A stretch of DNA of 5,289 bases from Actinomycetota bacterium (GTDB lineage Bacteria; Actinomycetota; Actinomycetes; Actinomycetales; Microbacteriaceae), in the NCBI GenBank assembly GCA_009704705.1, contig WLDR01000106.1, positions 1 through 5,289 on the forward strand, written 5' to 3'. Under the pieces are notes generated by a model, which worked only from the letters and a program-made list of their open reading frames with translations, was not told the origin of the DNA and did not search any database. Of this stretch, positions 1 to 5,289 are shown piece after piece; the first letter of the stretch is position 1, and every line of letters starts with the position of its first letter. The position numbers and the translations under genes are program-made.

Positions 1-1
1 G

Positions 2-1393
2 AGTCCGCACTGTGGAAGCGGGTGGGGCTTTGGCGCACTCGCCGCCGGGTTCATTGAACGCGATCGTCGTTCGCAACTGCAGCTTTCGCTGATTCGCTCA
101 CACGCCGCAGGAATGGGTGATGAGGTTGAGCGCGAGGTCATTCGGTCGCTCATGCTGTTGCGCCTCAGCACGTTGATGACCGCGCGCACGGGCATTCGCC
201 CCGTCGTGTGTGAGACCTACGCAGCAGTGTTGAATGCGGGCATCACGCCCATCGTTCGAAACTTCGGGTCGCTCGGTTGCTCAGGCGACCTCGCGCCGCT
301 GTCACACTGCGCGCTGGCACTGATCGGCGAAGGTGACGTGCGTGACTCTCACGGGGTTGAAATGCCCGCAGCACGTGCTCTTGAGGCGGCGGGCATAACG
401 GCTGTTGCTCTGGAGGAAAAAGAGGGCCTTGCACTCATCAACGGAACGGATGGGATGCTCGGGCAGCTCTGCCTGGCAATTCACGACCTCAACGACCTGC
501 TGACGGTTGCCGACGTCGCCGCGGCGATGAGCATCGAAGGCCTCATGGGTACGAACAAGGTTTTCGCCGCCGACCTGCAGCGCCTGCGCCCGCAAGTCGG
601 GCAGGCAATCTCGGCGGCGAACATCGCATCCGTTTTGGCAGACTCCCCCATCGTCGCCTCACACGCGGGGCCAGAAGATGGGCGGGTGCAAGATGCCTAC
701 TCACTGCGGTGCTCGCCCCAGGTCATCGGAGGTGCTCGCGATACGGTCGCGCACGCGACACGCGTGGCCGAAGCCGAACTCGCCAGTGCGGTTGACAACC
801 CGGTTCTCACCGAGGACGGCCGCGTCGAGTCAAATGGAAACTTTCACGGTGCCCCCGTCGCCTACGTGTTGGACTTCTTGGCGATCGTTGCCGCTGACGT
901 GGCATCGATGAGCGAGCGTCGCACGGACCGTTTTCTCGACAAGGCCCGCAACCAGGGGCTCCCGCCATTCCTCGCCCACGAGGCCGGAGTGGACTCTGGT
1001 CTGATGATTGCCCAATACACGGCAGCCGGGTTGGTCAGCGAGATGAAGCGACTTGCCATGCCCGCATCCGTCGATTCGATTCCGTCGTCGGCAATGCAAG
1101 AAGATCACGTCTCGATGGGGTGGCACGCCGCTCGCAAACTTCGCAGTGCGGTGGATGCGCTCACGCGCGTTCTCGCCATCGAACTCGTCACCGCGGCTCG
1201 CGGTCTCGCGTTGCGCGAACCGCTCGTTGCCTCACCCACGAGTCGCGCGGTCATGGCCGTTCTCGCAGACGCAGGAGTGCGGGGCCCCGGCCCGGACCGG
1301 TTCTTGAGCCCCGAACTGGAGGCGGCTGCAGCAGCCATCGCTCGAGGTGCGGTGCTCGCGGGCGCGCGGAGGGTTAGACCCGCGCTGGTCTAG
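2..1393 (+). CDS. hutH: Histidine ammonia-lyase, 5'-truncated by window edge
   Basis: Cytoplasmic MIO-dependent lyase that deaminates L-histidine to trans-urocanate, the first step of histidine degradation. The frame is open from base 2, so the ATG at 113 is internal. The visible 463 residues imply about 50 missing at the N-terminus of a ~510-residue family. Seen: the FGALA segment (codons 29-43), the SHAAGMG segment whose His (101-103) matches the HAL substrate-selecting His83 of Pseudomonas putida, and the MIO triplet Cys-Ser-Gly (278-286) inside GSLGCSGDLAPLSH. Also present are INGTD (Asn at 440-442), VQDAYSLRC (Gln, Tyr, Arg), NGNFHG (Phe) and SSAMQEDHVSMGW (Glu), so nearly all known active-site residues are there. 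The exception is the Tyr53 position, which reads Cys (11-13). The sequence strongly resembles actinobacterial HutH. The gene ends 15 bp before the convergent regulator gene. Family assignment is very secure; activity is less so because of the Tyr53 position. Confidence 0.95.
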   Translation, partial: SPHCGSGWGFGALAAGFIERDRRSQLQLSLIRSHAAGMGDEVEREVIRSLMLLRLSTLMTARTGIRPVVCETYAAVLNAGITPIVRNFGSLGCSGDLAPLSHCALALIGEGDVRDSHGVEMPAARALEAAGITAVALEEKEGLALINGTDGMLGQLCLAIHDLNDLLTVADVAAAMSIEGLMGTNKVFAADLQRLRPQVGQAISAANIASVLADSPIVASHAGPEDGRVQDAYSLRCSPQVIGGARDTVAHATRVAEAELASAVDNPVLTEDGRVESNGNFHGAPVAYVLDFLAIVAADVASMSERRTDRFLDKARNQGLPPFLAHEAGVDSGLMIAQYTAAGLVSEMKRLAMPASVDSIPSSAMQEDHVSMGWHAARKLRSAVDALTRVLAIELVTAARGLALREPLVASPTSRAVMAVLADAGVRGPGPDRFLSPELEAAAAAIARGAVLAGARRVRPALV

Positions 1394-1408
1394 CAGCTCT
1401 ATGTCCCA

Positions 1409-2071
1409 CTAACGGGAACGGTGCGGAGTGCCGTTATGTGTGCCGTGAATGAACCAGATGCCTTCAACGGGCACCTCGCCGATGTTGCGGAAAACGTGCG
1501 GTATCGAGCAATCGAATCCGATTGATTCACCCGCACTCAACACAAACACCTCGCTACCAATCGTGACTTCAAACGTGCCCGAAAGAATGTATCCGTACTC
1601 GTATCCGTCGTGCACAACCGTTTCACCTGAGTCGGTCGACGTAGATCCGGGCTCATAGACAAGCTTCATGAAGTTGCATGACGTTTCGGGTGTTGCAGCC
1701 AAGCGCTCCCAATGCACCCCGTGTGCAACGCCGACCTGCGCGCGATGCGAGGGGTGAATGAGAGAAATGCGGTTCGTGTAGGCGCTGTTGCTCCAAAAGC
1801 GAGCCGGGTCTTTCTCGTCTCCGTCACCCACTTGCATGTGCGGGACATCTCCACCAGCGAGCGCCGCGTTTTCGTCTTCAAAGAGTTCGTCAATCTTAAA
1901 ACCAAGAATGCGCGCAAAAGAAAAGAGTGTGGCGACAGACGGCTGTGACTTGCCGTTCTCAATCTGGCTCAAGAACGAGGGCGACACATCTGCCTCTCGT
2001 GCCATCTCGCGCAAGGACATTCCCGCAGCAGTACGACGCTCTTTGAGCCGCGTACCAATGTTGTGCAACAT
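1409..2071 (-). CDS. XRE-family transcriptional regulator with C-terminal cupin domain
   Basis: A 220-residue DNA-binding regulator. Residues ~4-63 form a Cro/CI-type helix-turn-helix: IGTRLKERRTAAGMSLREMA leads into the recognition helix of SPSFLSQIENGKSQPS. A linker of about 70 residues follows. Residues ~135-210 are a small cupin barrel, with a motif-1-like HDGYEYGYILSG segment (H154, E158) and a motif-2-like PHVFRN segment (H192). Family knowledge: XRE-cupin proteins (PuuR and SutR are examples) sense a small molecule or metal through the cupin and often control adjacent catabolic genes. Inference: it controls the divergent VOC gene and itself through the palindromic DNA at 2184-2223. The start is supported by AAGGAAA just upstream. 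The ligand cannot be read from sequence. Its 3' end faces hutH, so control of hutH is possible but unsupported. Confidence 0.92.
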   Translation of the reverse strand: MLHNIGTRLKERRTAAGMSLREMAREADVSPSFLSQIENGKSQPSVATLFSFARILGFKIDELFEDENAALAGGDVPHMQVGDGDEKDPARFWSNSAYTNRISLIHPSHRAQVGVAHGVHWERLAATPETSCNFMKLVYEPGSTSTDSGETVVHDGYEYGYILSGTFEVTIGSEVFVLSAGESIGFDCSIPHVFRNIGEVPVEGIWFIHGTHNGTPHRSR

Positions 2072-2076
2072 GCGAG

Positions 2077-2083
2077 TTTCCTT
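2077..2083 (-). promoter_or_regulatory. Ribosome binding site of the XRE-cupin gene
   Basis: On the minus strand AAGGAAA lies 5 bases before the ATG at 2071. This is a good Shine-Dalgarno match and supports the MLHNIG start. Confidence 0.7.
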
Positions 2084-2183
2084 ATTTCTTGGACGTCGTG
2101 GTCACAGCGACTCTTCAGAATGCTACCGGGCTTAATGAATACATGTTGAATGACCGGCAGCCCCGAAGGGCCCTCACCATCCT

Positions 2184-2200
2184 AGTTAACGGTGTTAACT
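2184..2200. promoter_or_regulatory. Perfect palindrome, candidate operator for the XRE-cupin regulator
   Basis: AGTTAAC-GGT-GTTAACT is a perfect 7-bp inverted repeat with a 3-bp centre, the size expected for a dimeric helix-turn-helix operator. It lies about 90 bp upstream of the VOC start and 113 bp upstream of the regulator start. Assignment to the neighbouring regulator is inference from position. Confidence 0.55.
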
Positions 2201-2204
2201 TTGG

Positions 2205-2223
2205 TGTTCACATTTAGCGAACA
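2205..2223. promoter_or_regulatory. Second inverted repeat, possible second operator site
   Basis: TGTTC and GAACA flank a 9-bp spacer. The left arm lies inside the second copy of GGTGTTMAC (2191-2199 and 2203-2211, offset 12 bp). The repeat overlaps the place where the -35 of the VOC promoter would lie, so binding here could block or modulate transcription. Arms are only 5 bp, so chance is not excluded. Confidence 0.35.
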
Positions 2224-2243
2224 AGGCTTTATCCTTAGATAAT
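2214..2243 (+). promoter_or_regulatory. Probable promoter of the VOC gene
   Basis: The -10 candidate is TAGATA or GATAAT within TAGATAAT (2236-2243). A weak -35, TTAGCG (2214-2219), lies 16 bp upstream of TAGATA. A transcript starting near 2250 would have a leader of about 40 bases. The poor -35 suggests help from, or competition with, a regulator at the adjacent repeats. Confidence 0.45.
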
Positions 2244-2275
2244 CGGCCGACGCAGACCGATTCGAATAAGAAAGC

Positions 2276-2280
2276 GAGGA
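2276..2280 (+). promoter_or_regulatory. Ribosome binding site of the VOC gene
   Basis: GAGGA lies 10 bases before the ATG at 2291. The spacing is slightly long but acceptable, and it supports the MSLTLESVHH start. Confidence 0.6.
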
Positions 2281-2290
2281 ATCCGCCTCC

Positions 2291-2818
2291 ATGTCACTCA
2301 CGCTTGAGTCGGTGCATCACACCGCGATTATCGTCAAGGATCTCGACAAGTCGATTTACTTCTATCACGACCTTCTCGGTCTTGAGTTTTCTAACGAGCC
2401 CAGCCCGTGGTTCGAGGGCCCGGAGCTCGCCAAAGGGGTCAATGTACCCAACGCAAAGCTCCGCCAAGTTTCGTTGTGGGTTGGACGAAACTCAACACTC
2501 GAACTGATTGAGTATGGCAACCGCCCTGCAGACAACGACACCCCCATTCAACAGAATTACCTCGGCGCCATGCACATGGCCTTCCAAGTGCCTGATATCG
2601 ACACGGCGTTCGCGGAACTCACGGCAAAAGGTATCGAGTTTTACTCTGAGCCCAACGTGGTCGACGAGGGCGTTCTTTCGGGCTGGCGCTGGGTCTATTT
2701 CCACGACCCCGACGGCATTCCTCTCGAACTCGTTGAGGTCGCTTACTACAACGAGGATGAGCGCAAGGCTGGTATCGCTGAATACTTGGCCAACCGACCG
2801 AAACTCTCTGATCTCTAG
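2291..2818 (+). CDS. VOC-superfamily (glyoxalase fold) metalloenzyme
   Basis: A 175-residue soluble protein made of two paired beta-alpha-beta-beta-beta modules. Module 1 begins VHHTAIIVKDLDKSIYFYHD and ends LELIEY; module 2 begins AMHMAFQVPDIDTAFAEL and ends HDPDGIPLELVEV. Putative metal ligands are H10, E71, H95 and E146, the H/E/H/E pattern of glyoxalase I and methylmalonyl-CoA epimerase. This predicts a divalent-metal enzyme rather than a metal-free drug-binding member. A charged C-terminal tail (residues ~153-175, NEDERKAGIAEYLANRPKL) extends past the fold. Substrate is not readable: a glutathione/mycothiol hemithioacetal isomerase, an epimerase or a ring-cleavage dioxygenase are all open. 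Divergence from the XRE-cupin gene suggests inducible expression. A hairpin follows 31 bp after the stop. Confidence 0.88.
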   Translation: MSLTLESVHHTAIIVKDLDKSIYFYHDLLGLEFSNEPSPWFEGPELAKGVNVPNAKLRQVSLWVGRNSTLELIEYGNRPADNDTPIQQNYLGAMHMAFQVPDIDTAFAELTAKGIEFYSEPNVVDEGVLSGWRWVYFHDPDGIPLELVEVAYYNEDERKAGIAEYLANRPKLSDL

Positions 2819-2821
2819 TGG

Positions 2822-2840
2822 ACTGACAATTGGGGTCAGT
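2822..2840 (+). repeat. Short inverted repeat after the VOC stop codon
   Basis: ACTGAC and GTCAGT (6 bp each) flank a 7-base loop, starting 4 bases after the stop. There is no T-tract after it, so it is not a terminator by itself. It could stabilise the 3' end of the mRNA or be chance. Confidence 0.3.
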
Positions 2841-2849
2841 GCTCACTCC

Positions 2850-2890
2850 AACGAAGAAGCCCGGTTCGAAAACGACCGGGCTTCTTCGTT
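2850..2890. terminator. Strong bidirectional intrinsic terminator
   Basis: A perfect 16-bp inverted repeat: AACGAAGAAGCCCGGT (2850-2865) pairs with 2875-2890 across a 9-base centre, and two further C-G pairs can reduce the loop to AAAA. It sits between convergent genes, 31 bp after the VOC stop and 28 bp before the dehydrogenase stop. The T-runs are short on both strands, as is common in high-GC actinobacteria. It probably ends both transcripts. Confidence 0.85.
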
Positions 2891-2918
2891 TGTGCTGGGG
2901 GGAGCACGCGAAGGAAAG

Positions 2919-3980
2919 TTAGTTGACCTTCGTCAAAACCTTCATCTGGTTGCCGTTCGGGTCGATGAGCACGTCGAAGCCCTTTGTGACGACATCATCG
3001 AGCTCGATAATTGAGCTCACGACCTTCTCGATTGGATAGCGCCCCGAAGCCGCCAAGCGAATGATACGGGGCCAATCAGTGATGAGGTAACACCAGTTGC
3101 CCACGATGGAGAGGTCCTTTTCTGAGAGCTTCATCGCATCTATGGTTGCCGGCGTGGTGTGCAGGCCGGTCTGCGCAATCTTGCCGGAACGCTTCGTGTA
3201 CTCAATGCCTGCCTGAAGACCTGGCGTACTACCCGAACACTCAATCGTGCGGTCGAAACCCTTTCCCTTAGTGATGTCCTTCATCAGATCATCAAAGCCA
3301 CCGTCCATCGGGTTGACCACGCGACCCAGTCCGAATGTCTTGGCGAAGGCGGCCCGTTCGGGGTTCGGGTCAGAGATCACAACTTCTGTGGCGCCCAACG
3401 CGGTCGCGTACAGTGCTGAGAGCATTCCGATCGGTCCGGCGCCAGTGACGAGCACGATGTCGCCCCCCGAGATGCCGACACGGTCGACGCCGTACGCAGC
3501 AACACATGCCGGTTCTACGACGGCACCCTGAATGTCTGAGACTTCGTCGGGCAAGACTGCGACTTGGTACTCCTTCAGCACCGCGAGTTGGCCAAGCCCA
3601 CCCGTTTCTGCGCTGAGACCAGTGCACGCAAATCGGCGACAGAGGTGTCCGCGTCCTGTGCGACATTCGTCACAGCGTCCACACACGATTGCCGGCATGA
3701 TTGCGACTCGATCGCCAACCTTGACGTCCGTGACGGCCGAGCCGACCTCAACAACGCGAGCGGAAAACTCGTGACCGAACGTCTGTGGCAGAGTCACACC
3801 TGTCAACGGGTGAGGCGTGGTCGGAGTAACGATAGGTCCCACGACATATTCGTGGAGGTCCGTGCCACAAATACCGCAGTAGAGGGGCTCGACCAGAACT
3901 TCGTCGTCGAACTTGATGCGGGGGTTCTCTACCTCTTCAATACGGATGTCTTTTTCACCGTAATAGCGTGCGGCTTTCAT
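2919..3980 (-). CDS. Zinc-dependent medium-chain dehydrogenase, butanediol/polyol dehydrogenase type
   Basis: A 353-residue cytoplasmic NAD(P)-dependent alcohol or polyol oxidoreductase of the MDR superfamily. Catalytic zinc ligands are C38 (CGICGTD), H70 with E71 (GHE) and E156 (VEPACVAA). Structural zinc ligands are C100, C103, C106 and C114. The Rossmann motif is GAGPIG (180-185). D204 (VVISDPN) at the end of the second strand favours NAD over NADP. Length and the LDDVVTKGFDVLID tail resemble (R,R)-butanediol dehydrogenase; sorbitol- or threonine-dehydrogenase-like substrates remain possible. The start at 3980 (MKAARYYGEK) is chosen over an in-frame ATG at 4070: the fold begins here, AGAAAGG lies 6 bases upstream, and the ATGA overlaps the stop of the transporter gene. 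Inference: it oxidises the alcohol or polyol imported by that transporter. Confidence 0.93.
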   Translation of the reverse strand: MKAARYYGEKDIRIEEVENPRIKFDDEVLVEPLYCGICGTDLHEYVVGPIVTPTTPHPLTGVTLPQTFGHEFSARVVEVGSAVTDVKVGDRVAIMPAIVCGRCDECRTGRGHLCRRFACTGLSAETGGLGQLAVLKEYQVAVLPDEVSDIQGAVVEPACVAAYGVDRVGISGGDIVLVTGAGPIGMLSALYATALGATEVVISDPNPERAAFAKTFGLGRVVNPMDGGFDDLMKDITKGKGFDRTIECSGSTPGLQAGIEYTKRSGKIAQTGLHTTPATIDAMKLSEKDLSIVGNWCYLITDWPRIIRLAASGRYPIEKVVSSIIELDDVVTKGFDVLIDPNGNQMKVLTKVN

Positions 3981-5289
3981 GCTCGGCCTTTCTGTTTCTG
4001 ACGATTGCGAGCGACTGAGTAGACAACCGCGGCGATGAGGATGAGTAGGCCCTGGAACACGTATGTCCACATGTCGGTCAGGCCGAGGAACACGATTGCG
4101 TTCATCACCTGAATGAGGAGCACCGCTCCGAGCACAGTGCCGAGGAAGCTTCCTCGCCCTCCGAGCAGACTCGTGCCGCCAAGCACAACAGCCGTGATGC
4201 TTGCCAGCGTGTAGTTGACGCCCTGCTTCGGGTCACCGACGCCAAGTTGAGCCAGCAAGTAGATGGCACCCGCAAACGCAAAGAACGAGGACCACACGTA
4301 GGCCATGATTATCGTGCGATTCACGTTGATGCCCATGCGCCGAGCCGACTCTTCGTTCGACCCCGTTGCGCGCAAGTTCCAACCCCATCTGCGGTTGCGC
4401 AGAGCCCATTCGAGAACCACCGCAACGACTACGAGAACGAGGAACGCAACCGGCACCGGGCCAACTTTCGACGTAATCAACCCGGTCACATCCGCGCTGA
4501 TGTACCCGCCAGGAGCGTCACGCAACAGGAAGCTGAATCCTTGAAGGGCGATGTACATCGTCAAAGTAGCGGCGATGGCCGTGAACTTGAGATACCGAAT
4601 CATCGAACCGTTGAGAAGCCCGACAAGCAATGCGACAAGCAACATCAGACCAAGGCCGGTAAGAATCGAGCCCAAGGGGCTGCCGTCATTGATAAAGAAG
4701 GAGGCAACAACAACGAGCAACCCAGCCAATGGGCCCACCGAGAGGTCGATGCCACCAATCAGTAGTGCGATTGTCTGACCGATGGCAATGAATCCGAGCG
4801 CCGTTGCGAGACCCAGGATTGAGTTGATGTTGAAGTCGTTCAGGTACTTGCCGTTTTGGCTCAAGATGAATACGCCGAGCAAAACCATAATTGCAACGAG
4901 TAGCGCCGAGGGCGCATAGTCGCCGCTGACGAACCGGCCAAGTCGCGTTATCTTGCGTGCACCGTAGGAACCGTCGACGACGGATACCGACTGTGTCGTG
5001 GCGGTGACGGCGGACTTAATCATTCGCGCCTCGGTGAGATCCTTACCGCGAAGGCTGTCCACGACATGCCCACGTGACATCACGATGACCTGGTCGCACA
5101 AACCTTCGAGTTCCTTCGCGTCCGAAGAGTTCACGACCACGGGAACGCCAGACTCGGAGATTTCGCGAAGAAGTCGATAGATTTCGGCGCGCGCGCCGAC
5201 ATCGACACCTTGAGTTGGCTCATCCGCAATAACGATGAGAGGCTCACTGAGAAGAGCTCGCGCCATGACAACCTTTTGCTGGTTACCGC
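3977..5289 (-). CDS. Sugar-type ABC importer, fused ATPase-permease protein, 5'-truncated by window edge
   Basis: One open frame reads from the right edge to the TGA at 3977. It starts inside the ABC signature (GNQQK, encoded at 5273-5287), so the ATG at 5266 is internal. Counting that Met as residue 1, 1-85 complete an ATPase domain: Walker B IADEP (D15, E16), D-loop GVDVGA, and NSSDAKELE in place of a His-bearing H-loop, as in the second domain of RbsA/MglA proteins. After a ~30-residue linker, residues ~115-429 are an RbsC-like permease with about 9-10 hydrophobic segments (roughly 119-136, 149-170, 175-192, 200-220, 226-248, 271-288, 317-340, 355-368, 374-394, 400-418). It carries the GQTIALLIGGIDLSVG signature and GGTSLLGGRGS. 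Role: ATP-driven uptake of a sugar or polyol across the inner membrane. The binding protein and first ATPase domain would lie upstream. The last 4 bp overlap the dehydrogenase gene. Confidence 0.9.
   Translation of the reverse strand, partial: GNQQKVVMARALLSEPLIVIADEPTQGVDVGARAEIYRLLREISESGVPVVVNSSDAKELEGLCDQVIVMSRGHVVDSLRGKDLTEARMIKSAVTATTQSVSVVDGSYGARKITRLGRFVSGDYAPSALLVAIMVLLGVFILSQNGKYLNDFNINSILGLATALGFIAIGQTIALLIGGIDLSVGPLAGLLVVVASFFINDGSPLGSILTGLGLMLLVALLVGLLNGSMIRYLKFTAIAATLTMYIALQGFSFLLRDAPGGYISADVTGLITSKVGPVPVAFLVLVVVAVVLEWALRNRRWGWNLRATGSNEESARRMGINVNRTIIMAYVWSSFFAFAGAIYLLAQLGVGDPKQGVNYTLASITAVVLGGTSLLGGRGSFLGTVLGAVLLIQVMNAIVFLGLTDMWTYVFQGLLILIAAVVYSVARNRQKQKGRA
3987..3993 (-). promoter_or_regulatory. 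Ribosome binding site fixing the dehydrogenase start
   Basis: AGAAAGG on the minus strand lies 6 bases before the ATG at 3980, inside the end of the upstream transporter gene. It decides the 353-residue start over the longer in-frame one. Confidence 0.65.

Larger units (their letters stand above)
2072..2290. promoter_or_regulatory. Divergent control region between regulator and VOC gene
   Basis: This 219-bp non-coding stretch separates two divergent starts and should hold both promoters. The half nearer the VOC gene carries the inverted and tandem repeats listed separately and a plausible -10. For the regulator, the minus strand offers only weak candidates: TAGCAT (2120-2125) with TTCAAC (2145-2150) at a long 19-bp spacing, or TATTCA (2136-2141). 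I do not commit to either. A short GCCC-CGAA-GGGC hairpin (2160-2171) sits in the middle and is too small to call a terminator. Confidence 0.7.

Noticed and set aside
113..1393. ATG at 113 as the start of hutH
   Set aside because: The frame is open to base 2 and encodes conserved HAL sequence before this ATG (FGALA, SHAAGMG), so the true start lies outside the window.
2160..2171. GCCC-CGAA-GGGC hairpin in the divergent region as a terminator or attenuator
   Set aside because: The stem is only 4 bp, no T-tract follows on either strand, and such short GC hairpins are common by chance.
2508..3014. 168-codon open frame overlapping the VOC gene in another frame and running through the terminator
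   Set aside because: It crosses the hairpin and enters the antisense strand of the dehydrogenase gene; the product has no family features and the VOC frame is clearly the coding one.
3981..4070. A 30-residue N-terminal extension of the dehydrogenase from the ATG at 4070
   Set aside because: The extension is an out-of-frame reading of the permease C-terminus, has no family similarity, and the MKAARYYGEK start has its own Shine-Dalgarno and the ATGA overlap.
4247..4765. 172-codon open frame on the + strand, opposite the permease
   Set aside because: It is antisense to conserved transmembrane sequence, its product is rich in Arg, Gln and Asn without recognisable motifs, and the permease fully explains the region.
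5117..5145. Missing H-loop histidine in the ATPase domain (NSSDAKELE) as a sign of a dead enzyme
   Set aside because: The second ATPase domain of RbsA/MglA-type importers normally lacks the switch histidine, so this is the family norm.
3977..5266. ATG at 5266 as the start of the transporter gene
   Set aside because: The frame continues to the window edge and encodes the GNQQK part of the ABC signature directly upstream, so this Met is internal.

Overview
The window looks like chromosomal DNA of a moderately high-GC actinobacterium. A Microbacteriaceae-like organism is a guess. The main reason is the histidine ammonia-lyase at the left edge. It has the Cys-Ser-Gly form of the MIO triplet and long stretches, such as the SSAMQEDHVSMGW region, that I recognise from Streptomyces-type HutH. 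No RNA genes, insertion sequences, phage genes or CRISPR arrays are visible.

Layout: (1) positions 2-1393, + strand, the C-terminal ~90% of histidine ammonia-lyase (hutH), cut by the left edge. (2) 1409-2071, - strand, an XRE-family regulator with a C-terminal cupin domain, convergent with hutH across only 15 bp. (3) 2072-2290, a 219-bp divergent control region with a perfect 7+3+7 palindrome, a second 5+9+5 inverted repeat and a tandem GGTGTTMAC repeat, all just upstream of a plausible promoter for the next gene. (4) 2291-2818, + strand, a single-chain VOC (glyoxalase/methylmalonyl-CoA epimerase fold) enzyme with a complete H/E/H/E metal-ligand set. (5) 2819-2918, a convergent intergenic gap with a strong, perfect 16-bp hairpin, probably a bidirectional terminator. 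(6) 2919-3980, - strand, a zinc-dependent medium-chain dehydrogenase of the butanediol/polyol dehydrogenase type. (7) 3977-5289, - strand, the C-terminal part of a sugar-type ABC importer in which the second ATPase domain (RbsA-like) and the permease (RbsC-like) are fused in one chain. It is cut by the right edge.

How the genes may work together: the ABC importer and the dehydrogenase overlap by 4 bp (ATGA), are co-directional and end at the hairpin. They therefore look like the end of an operon that imports a sugar or polyol and oxidises it. The XRE-cupin regulator and VOC gene form a divergent pair around the palindromic region, so the regulator probably controls the VOC gene and itself. 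hutH converts histidine to urocanate; nothing in the window ties it functionally to the pair beside it.

I do not see a clearly new biological system. The observations most worth a second look are the apparent replacement of the catalytic HAL tyrosine by cysteine at the extreme left edge, the ATPase-permease fusion, and the XRE-cupin/VOC pair with its operator-like DNA.
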